Of a stretch of 59,103 nt of DNA, positions 19,801-27,008 are shown piece after piece. Numbering within the stretch: the stretch's first letter is position 1; the number at the start of each line of letters is the position of its first letter. Position numbers and translations under genes: made by a program. The notes below the pieces were generated by a model. That model saw nothing but the letters and a program-made list of their open reading frames with translations, ran no database searches and was not told where the DNA came from. This stretch comes from JAAYQA01 sp964510345. Lineage in GTDB: Bacteria; Bacillota; Clostridia; Tissierellales; Peptoniphilaceae. The stretch spans positions 1 through 59,103 of the forward strand of contig CAZEBB010000008.1 in the NCBI GenBank assembly GCA_964510345.1, given 5' to 3'.

Positions 19801-21713
19801 GGCGAATCCGGGTCCCCTTGATTAATCATGAACACATGCTGATCTTTGTCATAGACATTGATGATTGTATCGTAGTCGGCCAATGCGGAATTAGGTGTGC
19901 CGCCGACTGCATTTTCTACGACCGTATACGTGTCTTCAAGCCTAAGATTTGTCATGACTCTTCGTTGGCCAGCCGTCATCTGATAGGTTTGATCATATCC
20001 ACGGTCGCTTGTTACGCGAACATTAAATGTACGCTCGTCATCTGTGATGACATCACCGTGAGTATCAATTAGTTTCTTTTCGAGGATGAGAAGGATCGGG
20101 TCGACGGTAGGAACAGGGAAGGTACTTGTTTGAATCTCTCCTTCCGCATTCGTATAGGTGATTATCGTTTCACCGTTCGTACTGAACAAATCTCCCGTGC
20201 TTTCCGCCTCTAAGATCTTATCGTCGATCTCAATACGGTATGTCAATTCGGCATACTTGATATCCGACCCTTCTGCTATCGGTTGATTCGGCGTCCCAAT
20301 ATCCCAATGAATCGAACGTTCATCCGGGTCGTACGTAGCTGTACCTTGACTTACACTTATGTTAGCCACCAGTCCCGACACGACAAAACCCGTTCCCATC
20401 GGGTCTCCCACGGCTGCGTTTTGAACTGCAGAACGAATCTCACCGGCTATCGTATTGTAAATCTCAGATAAGTCTTCAGGATCAGCGGTAAAGGACTTAC
20501 CCGGGCTTGCCATAGCATTGAGCACTCCCGTACCGTCAGTTCCGGCTTGAAGAGCGATTGAGTACACGATCGTATTCGCTGCTTTAGCAAATCCGGACTC
20601 AGCAATTGCGCTGTTTCCATGGTTATACCACTTATCATTTGCGTTGCCCCATTGATTATCGTAACGATACCACATTGAGCTACCGCTACCAACGACACTT
20701 GAATACATATATTCAGTCGCAGGCGCCTCCGCACTTGTTTGCCATCCGTTACCCGAAAAGCTGATTAAGTAATTATTAGGATTTTCCAACTCATAACTGA
20801 AAGTTGGCTCCCCATCCGAAAGCAACACGATATTCTTCATGTCTGCTGAAGAACCGGTGAGTAACGCAGATGCCTGATGCATACCCCCTTGAGTCAAGGT
20901 ACCGCCGGTGGCTCTCATTCGATCAATGGCTGCTGTTAATTCCTCCTGATTAGACGTAAATCCACTATCCACTGCAGCATTTGTTTCAATTGTCACATCT
21001 GAAGCAAAGGAGACAATAGCAATCCTCGTATTTGGGTCTTGTAACACTACATTTACGAATTCTTTAGCAGCTGCTTTTGCCGCTGTTATACGCGATCCCG
21101 CCATACTCCCCGATCGGTCAATCACGAGTACGATATCCGATGTCTTCATGACATCTCTCGCCTCGATTCGCAATTTGACATCCCAAGTATTGACCATTCC
21201 GGCGACTGGAAATACATTCTTTGTCAGTTCTACTTCACCAGGTTCCAATGTCGCTTTTGATCTCTTAGGACTTTGCCGGTTGGATGTGGGTGCTGTTTGT
21301 CCGCTCGGATAAAATATCGTCGGGGCCTCTACTTCTATCGGGCCGGAAAGTTGATCAGGATTAGTTGGAACCCATTGATCTTCCTCTTCCATTTCCTCAT
21401 TTTCAGGCAATACCATGTCGGTTGATGACGACTCATCCACTGCAGGCGGCTCTGTTGATTCATTGACTTTCAAGACCTCCTCAATTGGAAGTGGATCCGA
21501 ATCCATTTCATCGGCTCCGATTGTCGGTATTGGGTCATCTTGATCCGATAGAATCATTTCTGTTGATTCTTCGCCGGATGCTTCCACTTTTTGTAGAGCC
21601 CCATCTGCGCTGAAATTGTCATTGGCAAATGCAATCGTTGGGACAAATTGACAAACTAACATGAGCAGTGCAATTGCCAACGAAACCAACCGCTTACGAC
21701 TGTAATTATTCAT
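13809..21713 (-). CDS. Giant VWA/Cna_B-repeat surface adhesin with sortase signal
   Basis: A 2634-residue cell-wall protein with no frame break. Order: signal peptide (1-31); acidic low-complexity segment (about 45-130); VWA domain (about 180-420) with the metal-site motif VIDRSGSMAGSR at 197-208; two SpaA-like domains (about 520-740); roughly 14 tandem Cna_B-type domains of about 106 residues, each opening with a (A/V)TKxWxGGP-like strand and closing with TNTY; one pilin-FctA-like domain (opening VEKRIQGTNAPNQEFTFKM); two further Cna_B domains; and a K/P/D/T-rich wall-spanning region. It ends with the sorting signal NPTTG, a hydrophobic helix and KRRNK. Start: the ATG at 21713 has AGGAG 7 nt upstream; a GTG one codon earlier is too close. 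Such domains typically form Lys-Asn isopeptide bonds and act as rigid stalks for adhesion. No sortase gene lies in the window. The adhesion role is inferred. Confidence 0.92.
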   Translation of the reverse strand: MNNYSRKRLVSLAIALLMLVCQFVPTIAFANDNFSADGALQKVEASGEESTEMILSDQDDPIPTIGADEMDSDPLPIEEVLKVNESTEPPAVDESSSTDMVLPENEEMEEEDQWVPTNPDQLSGPIEVEAPTIFYPSGQTAPTSNRQSPKRSKATLEPGEVELTKNVFPVAGMVNTWDVKLRIEARDVMKTSDIVLVIDRSGSMAGSRITAAKAAAKEFVNVVLQDPNTRIAIVSFASDVTIETNAAVDSGFTSNQEELTAAIDRMRATGGTLTQGGMHQASALLTGSSADMKNIVLLSDGEPTFSYELENPNNYLISFSGNGWQTSAEAPATEYMYSSVVGSGSSMWYRYDNQWGNANDKWYNHGNSAIAESGFAKAANTIVYSIALQAGTDGTGVLNAMASPGKSFTADPEDLSEIYNTIAGEIRSAVQNAAVGDPMGTGFVVSGLVANISVSQGTATYDPDERSIHWDIGTPNQPIAEGSDIKYAELTYRIEIDDKILEAESTGDLFSTNGETIITYTNAEGEIQTSTFPVPTVDPILLILEKKLIDTHGDVITDDERTFNVRVTSDRGYDQTYQMTAGQRRVMTNLRLEDTYTVVENAVGGTPNSALADYDTIINVYDKDQHVFMINQGDPDSPVLVTNTEKPLGKLSVTKTFNPAPSPQLAFRLLRAPIIPVFGFTVTGPKGFSESFTLAAGQTRTFENLKYGDYTVTETDSQGFTPSYDPAGGTVTLRIDDKEKAVTVTNRPQTGDEFVDIVAKKLWVNGPETDHQPVDLILLQDGSPYQGSIAPLVMPITGPADEFNYTWKGLPKYRNDGSAHTYTVDEESIPKYSKSIDGLTITNTYEPDSSYEVTAYKTWVNGSPDERPNVWFALYRSPKSDGTTGEEAVPGADIQKIPTTGQHSVTWIGLESETRQGVPYTFTVREVNEQGVPFEPEDYTKSEEGLSVINTYQPPTGEVTATKVWEGGPTPKPSIFLKLYYQIDNEVAQPVEGAATIEIQDGETTATWENIAQTDHFGNPYIFSVKEFDAEGENRAPVNYVMKEEGLTVTNTYVSPLREVDATKIWVDGPSQKPTIGFVLYRHLEGSAQNPQTDGVSGATIKMLPNGVLSTKWTHLEETDKSGVPWIYYIREVRQDGAYVPQTTPNLVYGAPENYEVKEDGLTATNTYQIPNEGTATATKTWDGGPSLKPAVWFELWRTTTTGTDEKVPEQIMKLPAGSLELSATWENLDETDASGNPYTFYVKEFWLKEGTITEGSPDNYYATGIGSLNITNHYTSPLIEVSATKGWIDSPEPNPAIALQLLRKVADGEQEEVRTEVSLDGIVDTIATETGSGEHSAWKYSWKQLPETNNEGEPYIYSVREVTVPANYEVSYEGSQANGLIVNNTYQTLGFSATKVWDEHSPKPYPEIELTLKRSVEGGNIETVGSVALDGVIDSGTTDESSGELQPWIYTWKNLPQRDEHDRLYSYVVEETGIPASHDVDVTGNQTDGFTVTNTLITTEISAKKVFKNAPEGALPDIGFHLYRDNEDLGFVTLDGIIDVPDATGSGELGEWEYTWSNLPKLRADGSEYKYTVGEPIVPVGYVRTVEVDETGLTTITNTWRGGTFTALKKWDPEIPNPPMPKPSVKFVLLQQIEGVTANEYSEPWGEPVELDGVVDTGDHLSEDGEYEPWSFTWFNLPGNGVYNEQDVVYKYVVSEPTSPANYDAVSTATTIVTNQSLTTWFTATKEWDGGPKPNIQLQLMQGSEKLGDVVILDGQIDDVVDGLSGELEPWVYTWKGLERFDDAGNEYMYSVIEPVTPIHHSQETSEDGLTITNTYKIPLRSFVGEKTWNGGPKGLVQFQLKQGDVLIGDPVSLDGVVDDGNTGTDNGEFSAWVYTWNGLPETDADGTPLDYTIEEVRIPNHYSEDPVYEVMDNGMSVNNTYNTPQNGVVIANKNWVGGPETDHTAVTLHLYRQIEGGEKELVDAEVKISGTAPNFTYTWSSLEETDGEGRPFLFTVEEDNVIDGKVAIEDRVYTVTQEENRITNTYEVPMEGQVTATKNWIGGPEEDHTAVSLILYRQIDGGRREQVEANPSITGNAPTFSYTWNALEQTDNDGNAYSYTVEEEGVVSDRFMVGDRVYTVSQNGYDVTNTYEIPTEGEVVATKTWVGGPADDHRVVTIHLYRHTEGGNREIVAVTPEITGTAPTFNYVWSGLDETDINGNPYIYSVEEAGVTAGSILVNGREYDVTQIGNIITNTHKAPKPIVIDPPVEKRIQGTNAPNQEFTFKMEGLNGAPMPEGSIGSVKTMVVTGPGSVEFGVIPVTEAGIYKYRISEVIGTAKNWTYDHSVYTMTVTITEDGGVLASDILIAKSELEKSEVALFTNLYTEPDDTEIDLIDGEKRWIGDKETDRPEKIMVILYRDGDEIERKDVTARDNWKYSFGYFTIVEADGTTHEYSVKEVVPAGYTAIYDGYDIVNTRIEDEPDDKPITETIRGIKTWKNDREKDRPDAIIVVLYKDGTEIARKRITASSDWAYDFGEQVIKEVNGTTHIYKIGEIVPEGYTLTFDGYNLVNTKKDDPKTENPDTDSKPTTDPKPDTDPKPGTDPKPTPKPDSKPKPKPGTKNPTTGDAGVMGFILTACAAAGAFVVVRKRRNK
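15000..19465 (-). repeat. Tandem Cna_B-domain coding repeats
   Basis: About 14 diverged units of roughly 320 bp inside the adhesin gene. The three units nearest 15000-15940 are the most alike: each has a W-(V/I)-G-G-P-x-x-D-H opening and the same spacing of YTVEE-like and NTYE-like motifs, which points to recent duplication at the distal (C-terminal) end of the array. Confidence 0.8.
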
Positions 21714-21993
21714 CACGCTCTCCTTTCAGATTTATGCTTAATATTAATATCTAACATATCATATTTAGTCTTTTTTACAATTTTTACTTTATTATTGTTT
21801 GCATTGCACACCTTCTCTGTGTGAATTTTATCCTATATAATTAGTGTAATTACTTTTGTATGGCATTTTATTGCGTTTTTGTTGGGAATTAATTGCATAT
21901 TAATATTCTATTAAAGTTATTGAGATTGAACGTATCTATTTATTATTATGCATTTGTAAACTTGTTGCTTTAATTCGCACACTATAAACTTTT
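21714..21993. other. AT-rich intergenic spacer
   Basis: Between the adhesin start and the cadC promoter. It is markedly richer in A and T than its surroundings, with many short A/T runs. GAAAGGAG at about 21720-21727 is the adhesin ribosome site. No open frame, tRNA or terminator was found, and several weak TATAAT-like strings prevent naming one adhesin promoter. Confidence 0.5.
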
Positions 21994-22019
21994 GTCAATA
22001 TCTATACAATGATATTGAC
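21994..22019. promoter_or_regulatory. Operator-like perfect inverted repeat upstream of cadC
   Basis: GTCAATATC, 8-nt spacer, GATATTGAC: a perfect 9-8-9 inverted repeat. Its right arm overlaps the -35 box of the cadC promoter. It probably binds an ArsR/CadC-type dimer. Confidence 0.65.
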
Positions 22020-22043
22020 ATTCAACCCCTCTGCAGTTACAAT
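22015..22043 (+). promoter_or_regulatory. Promoter of cadC-cadA
   Basis: TTGACA (22015-22020), 17-nt spacer, TACAAT (22038-22043). AGGAGG lies 6 nt before the cadC ATG. Confidence 0.85.
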
Positions 22044-22065
22044 ATTTGAACAGTTGCTCATATAT
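22042..22065. promoter_or_regulatory. Second operator-like inverted repeat at the cadC start site
   Basis: ATATTTGA, 8-nt spacer, TCATATAT (7 of 8 positions symmetric). It overlaps the -10 box and the start site. Both the sequence (TTGA/TCA half sites) and the position fit an ArsR/SmtB-family operator, which would block RNA polymerase in the absence of metal. Confidence 0.65.
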
Positions 22066-22082
22066 TCATATAGGAGGTCCCT

Positions 22083-22448
22083 ATGTCTATCAACCAAGAT
22101 CAATGTGAATCGACCATATTACATCAAGAGATCATCGACCATGTCCAAGGCCATATGCCACCGGACGAAACCGCTGTACGAATGGCAGCGCTACTGAAAC
22201 TCTTCGGAGATCCAACACGCGTGCGTATCCTGTTTGCGCTGCGCACTCATGAGATGTGCGTATGTGACCTAAGTGCATTGCTTGAGATGACGCAATCGGC
22301 GATCTCTCATCAGTTGAAAGGTTTACGCTTAGGTGGACTGGTGAAAAATCGTAAAGAAGGTAAAGTTGTGTACTATTCACTTGCCGACGACCATGTCATC
22401 ACCATATTTGATCAGGCACTGGCCCATATCGAACATCTGCAGGAGTAA
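22083..22448 (+). CDS. cadC: ArsR/SmtB-family metal-sensing repressor, CadC-like
   Basis: A 121-residue winged-helix repressor. The recognition region has the alpha-3 metal motif EMCVCDLS (Cys59, Cys61) and an N-terminal Cys8, as in CadC of Staphylococcus (Cys7, Cys58, Cys60). The second N-terminal cysteine of CadC (Cys11) is absent. The alpha-5 zinc-site pattern D102-x-H104 with H115 and H118 is also present. It would sense Cd/Pb/Zn and release the operator. It is followed after 3 nt by the P-type ATPase gene it presumably controls, and preceded by two inverted repeats on its promoter. Confidence 0.9.
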   Translation: MSINQDQCESTILHQEIIDHVQGHMPPDETAVRMAALLKLFGDPTRVRILFALRTHEMCVCDLSALLEMTQSAISHQLKGLRLGGLVKNRKEGKVVYYSLADDHVITIFDQALAHIEHLQE

Positions 22449-22451
22449 GCC

Positions 22452-24527
22452 ATGAAAAAAGTATACACTTTGCAGAGTCTGGGATGCGCGAATTGTGCCG
22501 CCAAAATGGAAGAGCAGATTCAGCGATTGACGGGTATAGAAAGTGCGCATGTCAATTTTGTTGCGAAGAAACTCTCTATACATTCTGAAGACCCTCAATT
22601 GTTGGAGCCTGAGATCGTCCGAATTGTACAGAGCATTGAGCCGGATGTCCAATTAATACCGATCGATCAACAACTGGATCCAGTTGAAGAAGAACCCGAG
22701 ACAGGAGAAATCAAGCGACTTGTCATTGGCCTCGGACTTTTTATTGCGGCTCTCCTCGTGCCCGACGCCAGCATCGTACGACTTCCGCTATTTATCGCCG
22801 CATATCTGATCGCCGGTTATAATGTACTGCGCGACGCATTTCGTGGCATCCTACGAGGGGATGTCTTTAACGAGAACTTTCTGATGGGGATCGCCACGAT
22901 TGGCGCCTTTGTGATCGGCGAGTACCCTGAAGGTGTGGCGGTCATGCTCTTTTATCTTGTAGGAGAAATTTTTCAGGATCGTGCCGTGGACAATTCGAGA
23001 AAGTCGATCCGCACGCTACTGGATATTCGACCTGACACGGCATCCGTTCTCCGCGAAGGAAAGGTCTCTGAAGTGCATCCGTCAGAAATCACAATCGGCG
23101 AGACGATCTATGTCCGACCCGGCGAGCGTATTCCATTAGATGGAGAAGTAAAGGAAGGCGAAGCGTATCTGGATACCTCGGCGCTCACGGGAGAGTCCCT
23201 CCCCCGCTTCGTACAAACCGGCGACGCTGTTCTATCCGGAAGCATCTGTACCAACCGACCCCTCACGATCTCCGTCACGAAGGCATTTTCCGAATCCACC
23301 GTCTCCAAGATCTTGGAACTCGTCGAAAACGCCGGTGCACGTAAAGCGCCGACGGAGCAGTTCATCACAAAGTTTGCGCGCTACTATACACCGGCTGTTG
23401 TAATCGCCGCAGTTCTCCTCGCCGTCCTTCCACCGCTCTTCATTACAGGCGCTTCATTTCAAGATTGGTTGTACCGAGCACTCGTCTTTCTCGTTGTCTC
23501 CTGCCCCTGCGCGCTGGTCGTCTCGATCCCCCTCGGGTTCTTCGGCGGGATTGGCGCAGCCTCAAAACAGGGGATCCTCATCAAAGGTGGCAATTATTTA
23601 GAAGCGCTCAACCAGGCACGCACCGTCGTCTTTGACAAGACGGGAACCCTCACAAAAGGGGAGTTTGTCGTTACGAGCATTCTTCCCAAGGGCATCTCAG
23701 AGGCTGAACTACTTCAAATAGCAGCGATGGCGGAGTCGCACTCCAACCATCCGATCGCCGAGTCCATTCGAGTGGTCGCCGGCTCATTGCCTGTTTTTGA
23801 GCAGTCAAAGACCGAGGAGATTGCCGGTAAAGGGATCGCCACAACCATCGATGGACAACGGGTCCTCGCAGGAAATGCCGCTCTATTACAGGGAGAGGGG
23901 ATCGTCTTTGATCCGATTGATACGATCGGCACCGTCGTCTTTCTCTCAGTCGACGGCGAATACCGAGGTGCAATTACCATCGCCGATGAGATCAAAGCCG
24001 ATGCAAAGGAAGCGATCGATGCGCTCCACGCAATCGGCGTTCGACAGACGGTTCTATTGACCGGCGACCGCGTGCGTACCGCGCAAGATTTGCGCCAACA
24101 GTTGGGGATCGATACCGTCCATGCCGAGCTGCTTCCTCAAGACAAAGTCAGAATTGTCGAAGATCTCCATCAGTCGATGGATCCGAAATCCAAACTTGTC
24201 TTTGTCGGCGACGGGATCAACGACGCGCCGGTCATCGCACGCGCCGATATCGGCATCGCCATGGGCGCACTCGGCTCCGATGCCGCGATTGAAGCGGCTG
24301 ATATCGTCCTCATGACGGACGAGCCTTCCAAAGTTGCTACAGCCATGCGGATCGCCGCGAAGACTCGCCGCATCGTGCTCCAGAACATCGTGTTTGCCCT
24401 CGGGATCAAAGCGCTGGTCCTGCTCCTCTCCGCCATCGGATACGCTTCGATGTGGGCGGCTGTTTTCGCTGATGTCGGCGTCGCTGTCTTGGCTGTGTTG
24501 AACTCCATGCGGATGCTTCGTTCCTAA
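22452..24527 (+). CDS. cadA: P1B-type heavy-metal exporting ATPase (Cd/Zn/Pb type)
   Basis: A 691-residue ATPase that pumps heavy metal out of the cytoplasm. An N-terminal HMA domain has GCANCAAKM (Cys12, Cys15). A linker and transmembrane helices follow. The actuator domain shows DTSALTGESLP, the membrane metal site CPC is at 351-353, the phosphorylation motif DKTGTLT starts at Asp395, the nucleotide domain has SHSNHPIAESI, and the hinge is GDGINDAPVIARADIG. The CPC motif and the CadC-like neighbour favour Cd/Zn/Pb over Cu. It ends at a strong terminator shared with the convergent catalase gene. The length is normal for CadA/ZntA with a single HMA domain. Confidence 0.93.
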   Translation: MKKVYTLQSLGCANCAAKMEEQIQRLTGIESAHVNFVAKKLSIHSEDPQLLEPEIVRIVQSIEPDVQLIPIDQQLDPVEEEPETGEIKRLVIGLGLFIAALLVPDASIVRLPLFIAAYLIAGYNVLRDAFRGILRGDVFNENFLMGIATIGAFVIGEYPEGVAVMLFYLVGEIFQDRAVDNSRKSIRTLLDIRPDTASVLREGKVSEVHPSEITIGETIYVRPGERIPLDGEVKEGEAYLDTSALTGESLPRFVQTGDAVLSGSICTNRPLTISVTKAFSESTVSKILELVENAGARKAPTEQFITKFARYYTPAVVIAAVLLAVLPPLFITGASFQDWLYRALVFLVVSCPCALVVSIPLGFFGGIGAASKQGILIKGGNYLEALNQARTVVFDKTGTLTKGEFVVTSILPKGISEAELLQIAAMAESHSNHPIAESIRVVAGSLPVFEQSKTEEIAGKGIATTIDGQRVLAGNAALLQGEGIVFDPIDTIGTVVFLSVDGEYRGAITIADEIKADAKEAIDALHAIGVRQTVLLTGDRVRTAQDLRQQLGIDTVHAELLPQDKVRIVEDLHQSMDPKSKLVFVGDGINDAPVIARADIGIAMGALGSDAAIEAADIVLMTDEPSKVATAMRIAAKTRRIVLQNIVFALGIKALVLLLSAIGYASMWAAVFADVGVAVLAVLNSMRMLRS

Positions 24528-24531
24528 CCAC

Positions 24532-24578
24532 AAAAAAGCGCAGTGTGCTTTTCGGCACATTGCGCTTTTTATATTTTT
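24532..24578. terminator. Bidirectional terminator, cadA and catalase
   Basis: AAAAAAGCGCAGTGTGC, short loop, GGCACATTGCGCTTTTTAT: a long stem with A and T flanks, usable from both sides. Confidence 0.85.
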
Positions 24579-24582
24579 ATCA

Positions 24583-26286
24583 CTATAGGAAGTACGGGTC
24601 GTCCATCGGGTCGATCAGGGTTTTCGGATCGTAATCGGTCTTGATCTCTTCCCATTCTTCTTTGGACATATCCTTGCTCGGCACATCCAACTCTGGATGT
24701 TTGTTGTTCGCCTCCCAATTCTTTTCACGTGTGTCGCGAACCGGAAGATCTAGGTCGACATCAGCGATATCGATCTCCATGGCTTTGGCGACCCCTTCTC
24801 CATAAGCGGGATCTGCTTGATAGCAGTTGTAGATATGGCGATGTTTGATCTGCAGTGTGGAATCTCCCATATTGCGAGCGGTATTGGCAAATAGGACTTC
24901 CTGTTGTTCTTTTGTCATTGCGCGGAAGAGCTTCCCGGGTTGGGTGTAGTAGTCGTGGTCGTCTTCTCTAAAGTCGTAGCGATAGACATCGCCTCCGGCT
25001 TGGACGGGGTTGATCTCTTCTTTATATTCGGTCCAGTTTCCGTAGCTATTGGGTTCGTAGTGGTTTTCCGACCCTCGGTTTCCATCGACGCGCATCTGGC
25101 CATCGCGATGGAAGGGGTGGTGTTTTTCAACTCCTTTGGGATGGTTCACCGGGATTTGATGGTGATTGGCTCCTAAACGATACCGCTGTGCGTCGGGGTA
25201 GGCGAAGAGACGCCCTTGTAACATACGGTCAGGCGAGAAGCTGATCCCCGGCACGACATTCGACGGCGCAAAAGCCGCCTGCTCGACATCGGCGAAATAG
25301 TTGTCGGGGTTTCGATTGAGCTCAAATTCTCCGACTTCGATCAACGGAAACTCGTCTTTATACCAAACTTTCGTCAAGTCGAACGGATTGTACGGCATGG
25401 CATCGGCTTGTTCCTCGGTCATCACTTGGATATAGACTTTCCACTTCGGAAACTCACCCTTTTCGATCGCCGTAAATAGATCGCGCTGATGGCTCTCACG
25501 ATCTTTTGCGTTCACCTTCTCCGCTTCCTGGTCAGTCAAATTCAAAATACCCTGCTGCGAGCGGTGGTAGAACTTCACCCATACGCGTTTTCCTTCTTTG
25601 TTGATCAGTGAATATGCATGGGAGGACGATCCGTGCATGTGTCGATATGATGAAGGAATCCCACGGTCTGACATCGTAATCGTGACTTGATGAAGCGATT
25701 CCGGGAGACTGGACCAGAAATCCCAGTTGGTGTTGGGGCTCCGCAGATTGGTTCTCGGGTCGCGTTTGACGGCGTGATTGAGGTCAATAAACTTGATCGG
25801 GTCGCGGAAGAAAAATACCGGGGTATTATTACCAACCAGATCCCAGTTCCCATCTTTTGTGTAAAATTTCAGCGCAAAACCGCGGATGTCTCTTTCTGCA
25901 TCCGCCGCGCCGCGTTCGCCGGCTACGGTAGAGAAACGAGCAAACATTTCGGTTTTTTTCCCGATTTCGCTAAAAATGTCCGCCTTCGTATATTGGGTGA
26001 TATCACCTGTGACGGTGAAAGTGCCAAATGCACCGGATCCCTTGGCGTGCATCCTTCTTTCCGGGATCACCTCGCGGTTGAATTGGGCGTTCTTCTCCAC
26101 CATCCATATGTCCTGTAAGACCGTCGGTCCACGCTGCCCGGCGGTCATTGTGTCCTGGTTGTTGTCAACCGGCGCACCGGCCGCCGTATGAATCATGGGG
26201 TTTTCCCCTCGCTTATCGTTCTTGCTTGGAAGGGGAGCGCCTAATTCATTCTTGTCCATTGGGTTTTTCATTTTATCTTCTTTCAT
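24583..26286 (-). CDS. katA: Monofunctional heme catalase
   Basis: Breaks down hydrogen peroxide to water and oxygen in the cytoplasm. It has 567 residues, slightly long for a small-subunit catalase because of an N-terminal extension of about 50 residues and a C-terminal tail. The catalytic His80 lies in PERRMHAKGSGAFG, the distal Asn in LVGNNTPVFFFRD (153/154), and the proximal heme ligand Tyr363 in LFAYPDAQRYRLG. The start at 26286 is supported by AGGAGG 5-6 nt upstream. A catalase is notable if the host is a strict anaerobe. No clear PerR box was found ahead of it. Confidence 0.95.
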   Translation of the reverse strand: MKEDKMKNPMDKNELGAPLPSKNDKRGENPMIHTAAGAPVDNNQDTMTAGQRGPTVLQDIWMVEKNAQFNREVIPERRMHAKGSGAFGTFTVTGDITQYTKADIFSEIGKKTEMFARFSTVAGERGAADAERDIRGFALKFYTKDGNWDLVGNNTPVFFFRDPIKFIDLNHAVKRDPRTNLRSPNTNWDFWSSLPESLHQVTITMSDRGIPSSYRHMHGSSSHAYSLINKEGKRVWVKFYHRSQQGILNLTDQEAEKVNAKDRESHQRDLFTAIEKGEFPKWKVYIQVMTEEQADAMPYNPFDLTKVWYKDEFPLIEVGEFELNRNPDNYFADVEQAAFAPSNVVPGISFSPDRMLQGRLFAYPDAQRYRLGANHHQIPVNHPKGVEKHHPFHRDGQMRVDGNRGSENHYEPNSYGNWTEYKEEINPVQAGGDVYRYDFREDDHDYYTQPGKLFRAMTKEQQEVLFANTARNMGDSTLQIKHRHIYNCYQADPAYGEGVAKAMEIDIADVDLDLPVRDTREKNWEANNKHPELDVPSKDMSKEEWEEIKTDYDPKTLIDPMDDPYFL

Positions 26287-26372
26287 TGGGTCCTCCTCTT
26301 AGATATTTTCTATGATAGAGATATACCCGAATCAGTGAATCCTGACGCAGTTTTCACTTATCGTTTTCACGA

Positions 26373-27008
26373 TTAATTGAGGGTTGCCTTCTTTCTTCTC
26401 GTGTATATCATTCCCCTGATACAGACCACGGCGACGCTCAGACCTAACAAAATTCCGAAAAAGACATCGCTTGGGTAATGTACACCGAGATAGAGGCGCG
26501 ATAACCCCGGCAAAAAGGCGTACAGGTACAAAAAGTTGGACCATTGGCCCCACCTCGGGTTTCGATCCTCCAATGCCCATGCCGCCGTCGTGTAAAAAGA
26601 CGCACCGACCATCGAATGGCCGCTCGGATACGAGAATCCGCCTTGCTGAATCAGTGCATAGCCGACAGGCCGTACGCGTTGAAACAGAGCTTTCATCCCT
26701 TCGTTTGCCAAAAAGGCGACTAAAACAGAAGCTAAGAGAAGCCCCAGCATTCGGTACTGCTTTTTCCAGATCAGATATCCCGCGAGCGGGATCAGGTATA
26801 TGAAATAGATGATCGGGTCGCCCGTAAACGTAATCAATTGAACGATCGGCGTGAGTACGGGGTTCACAATACTCGAGATCCCGTCTAAGACCCAATAATC
26901 GAACGCCAGACCCGATTGCTTACGAATGAAGACGCCAAATAGCAGGGCCGACAGCCAAATGACGGCAAACAGCCCTGCTAAGCGAAGGTCTTTTGATTTA
27001 CGATTCAT
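26373..27008 (-). CDS. PAP2-family membrane phosphatase
   Basis: A 211-residue protein with about six membrane helices and the three PAP2 motifs: K-x6-RP in KALFQRVRP, PSGH in GFSYPSGHSM, and SRLYLGVHYPSD. Family members dephosphorylate undecaprenyl pyrophosphate, phosphatidate or related lipids on the outer membrane face. I chose ATG 27008; the frame extends to a TTG at 27017. The gene overlaps the pdxA2-like stop by 11 nt, making it the last cistron of the sugar-acid operon, though its function seems unrelated. Confidence 0.88.
   Translation of the reverse strand: MNRKSKDLRLAGLFAVIWLSALLFGVFIRKQSGLAFDYWVLDGISSIVNPVLTPIVQLITFTGDPIIYFIYLIPLAGYLIWKKQYRMLGLLLASVLVAFLANEGMKALFQRVRPVGYALIQQGGFSYPSGHSMVGASFYTTAAWALEDRNPRWGQWSNFLYLYAFLPGLSRLYLGVHYPSDVFFGILLGLSVAVVCIRGMIYTRRKKATLN

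Noticed and set aside
26287..26372. PerR box ahead of the catalase gene
   Set aside because: A/T-rich near-symmetry is present, but no match good enough to the TTATAATNATTATAA consensus.
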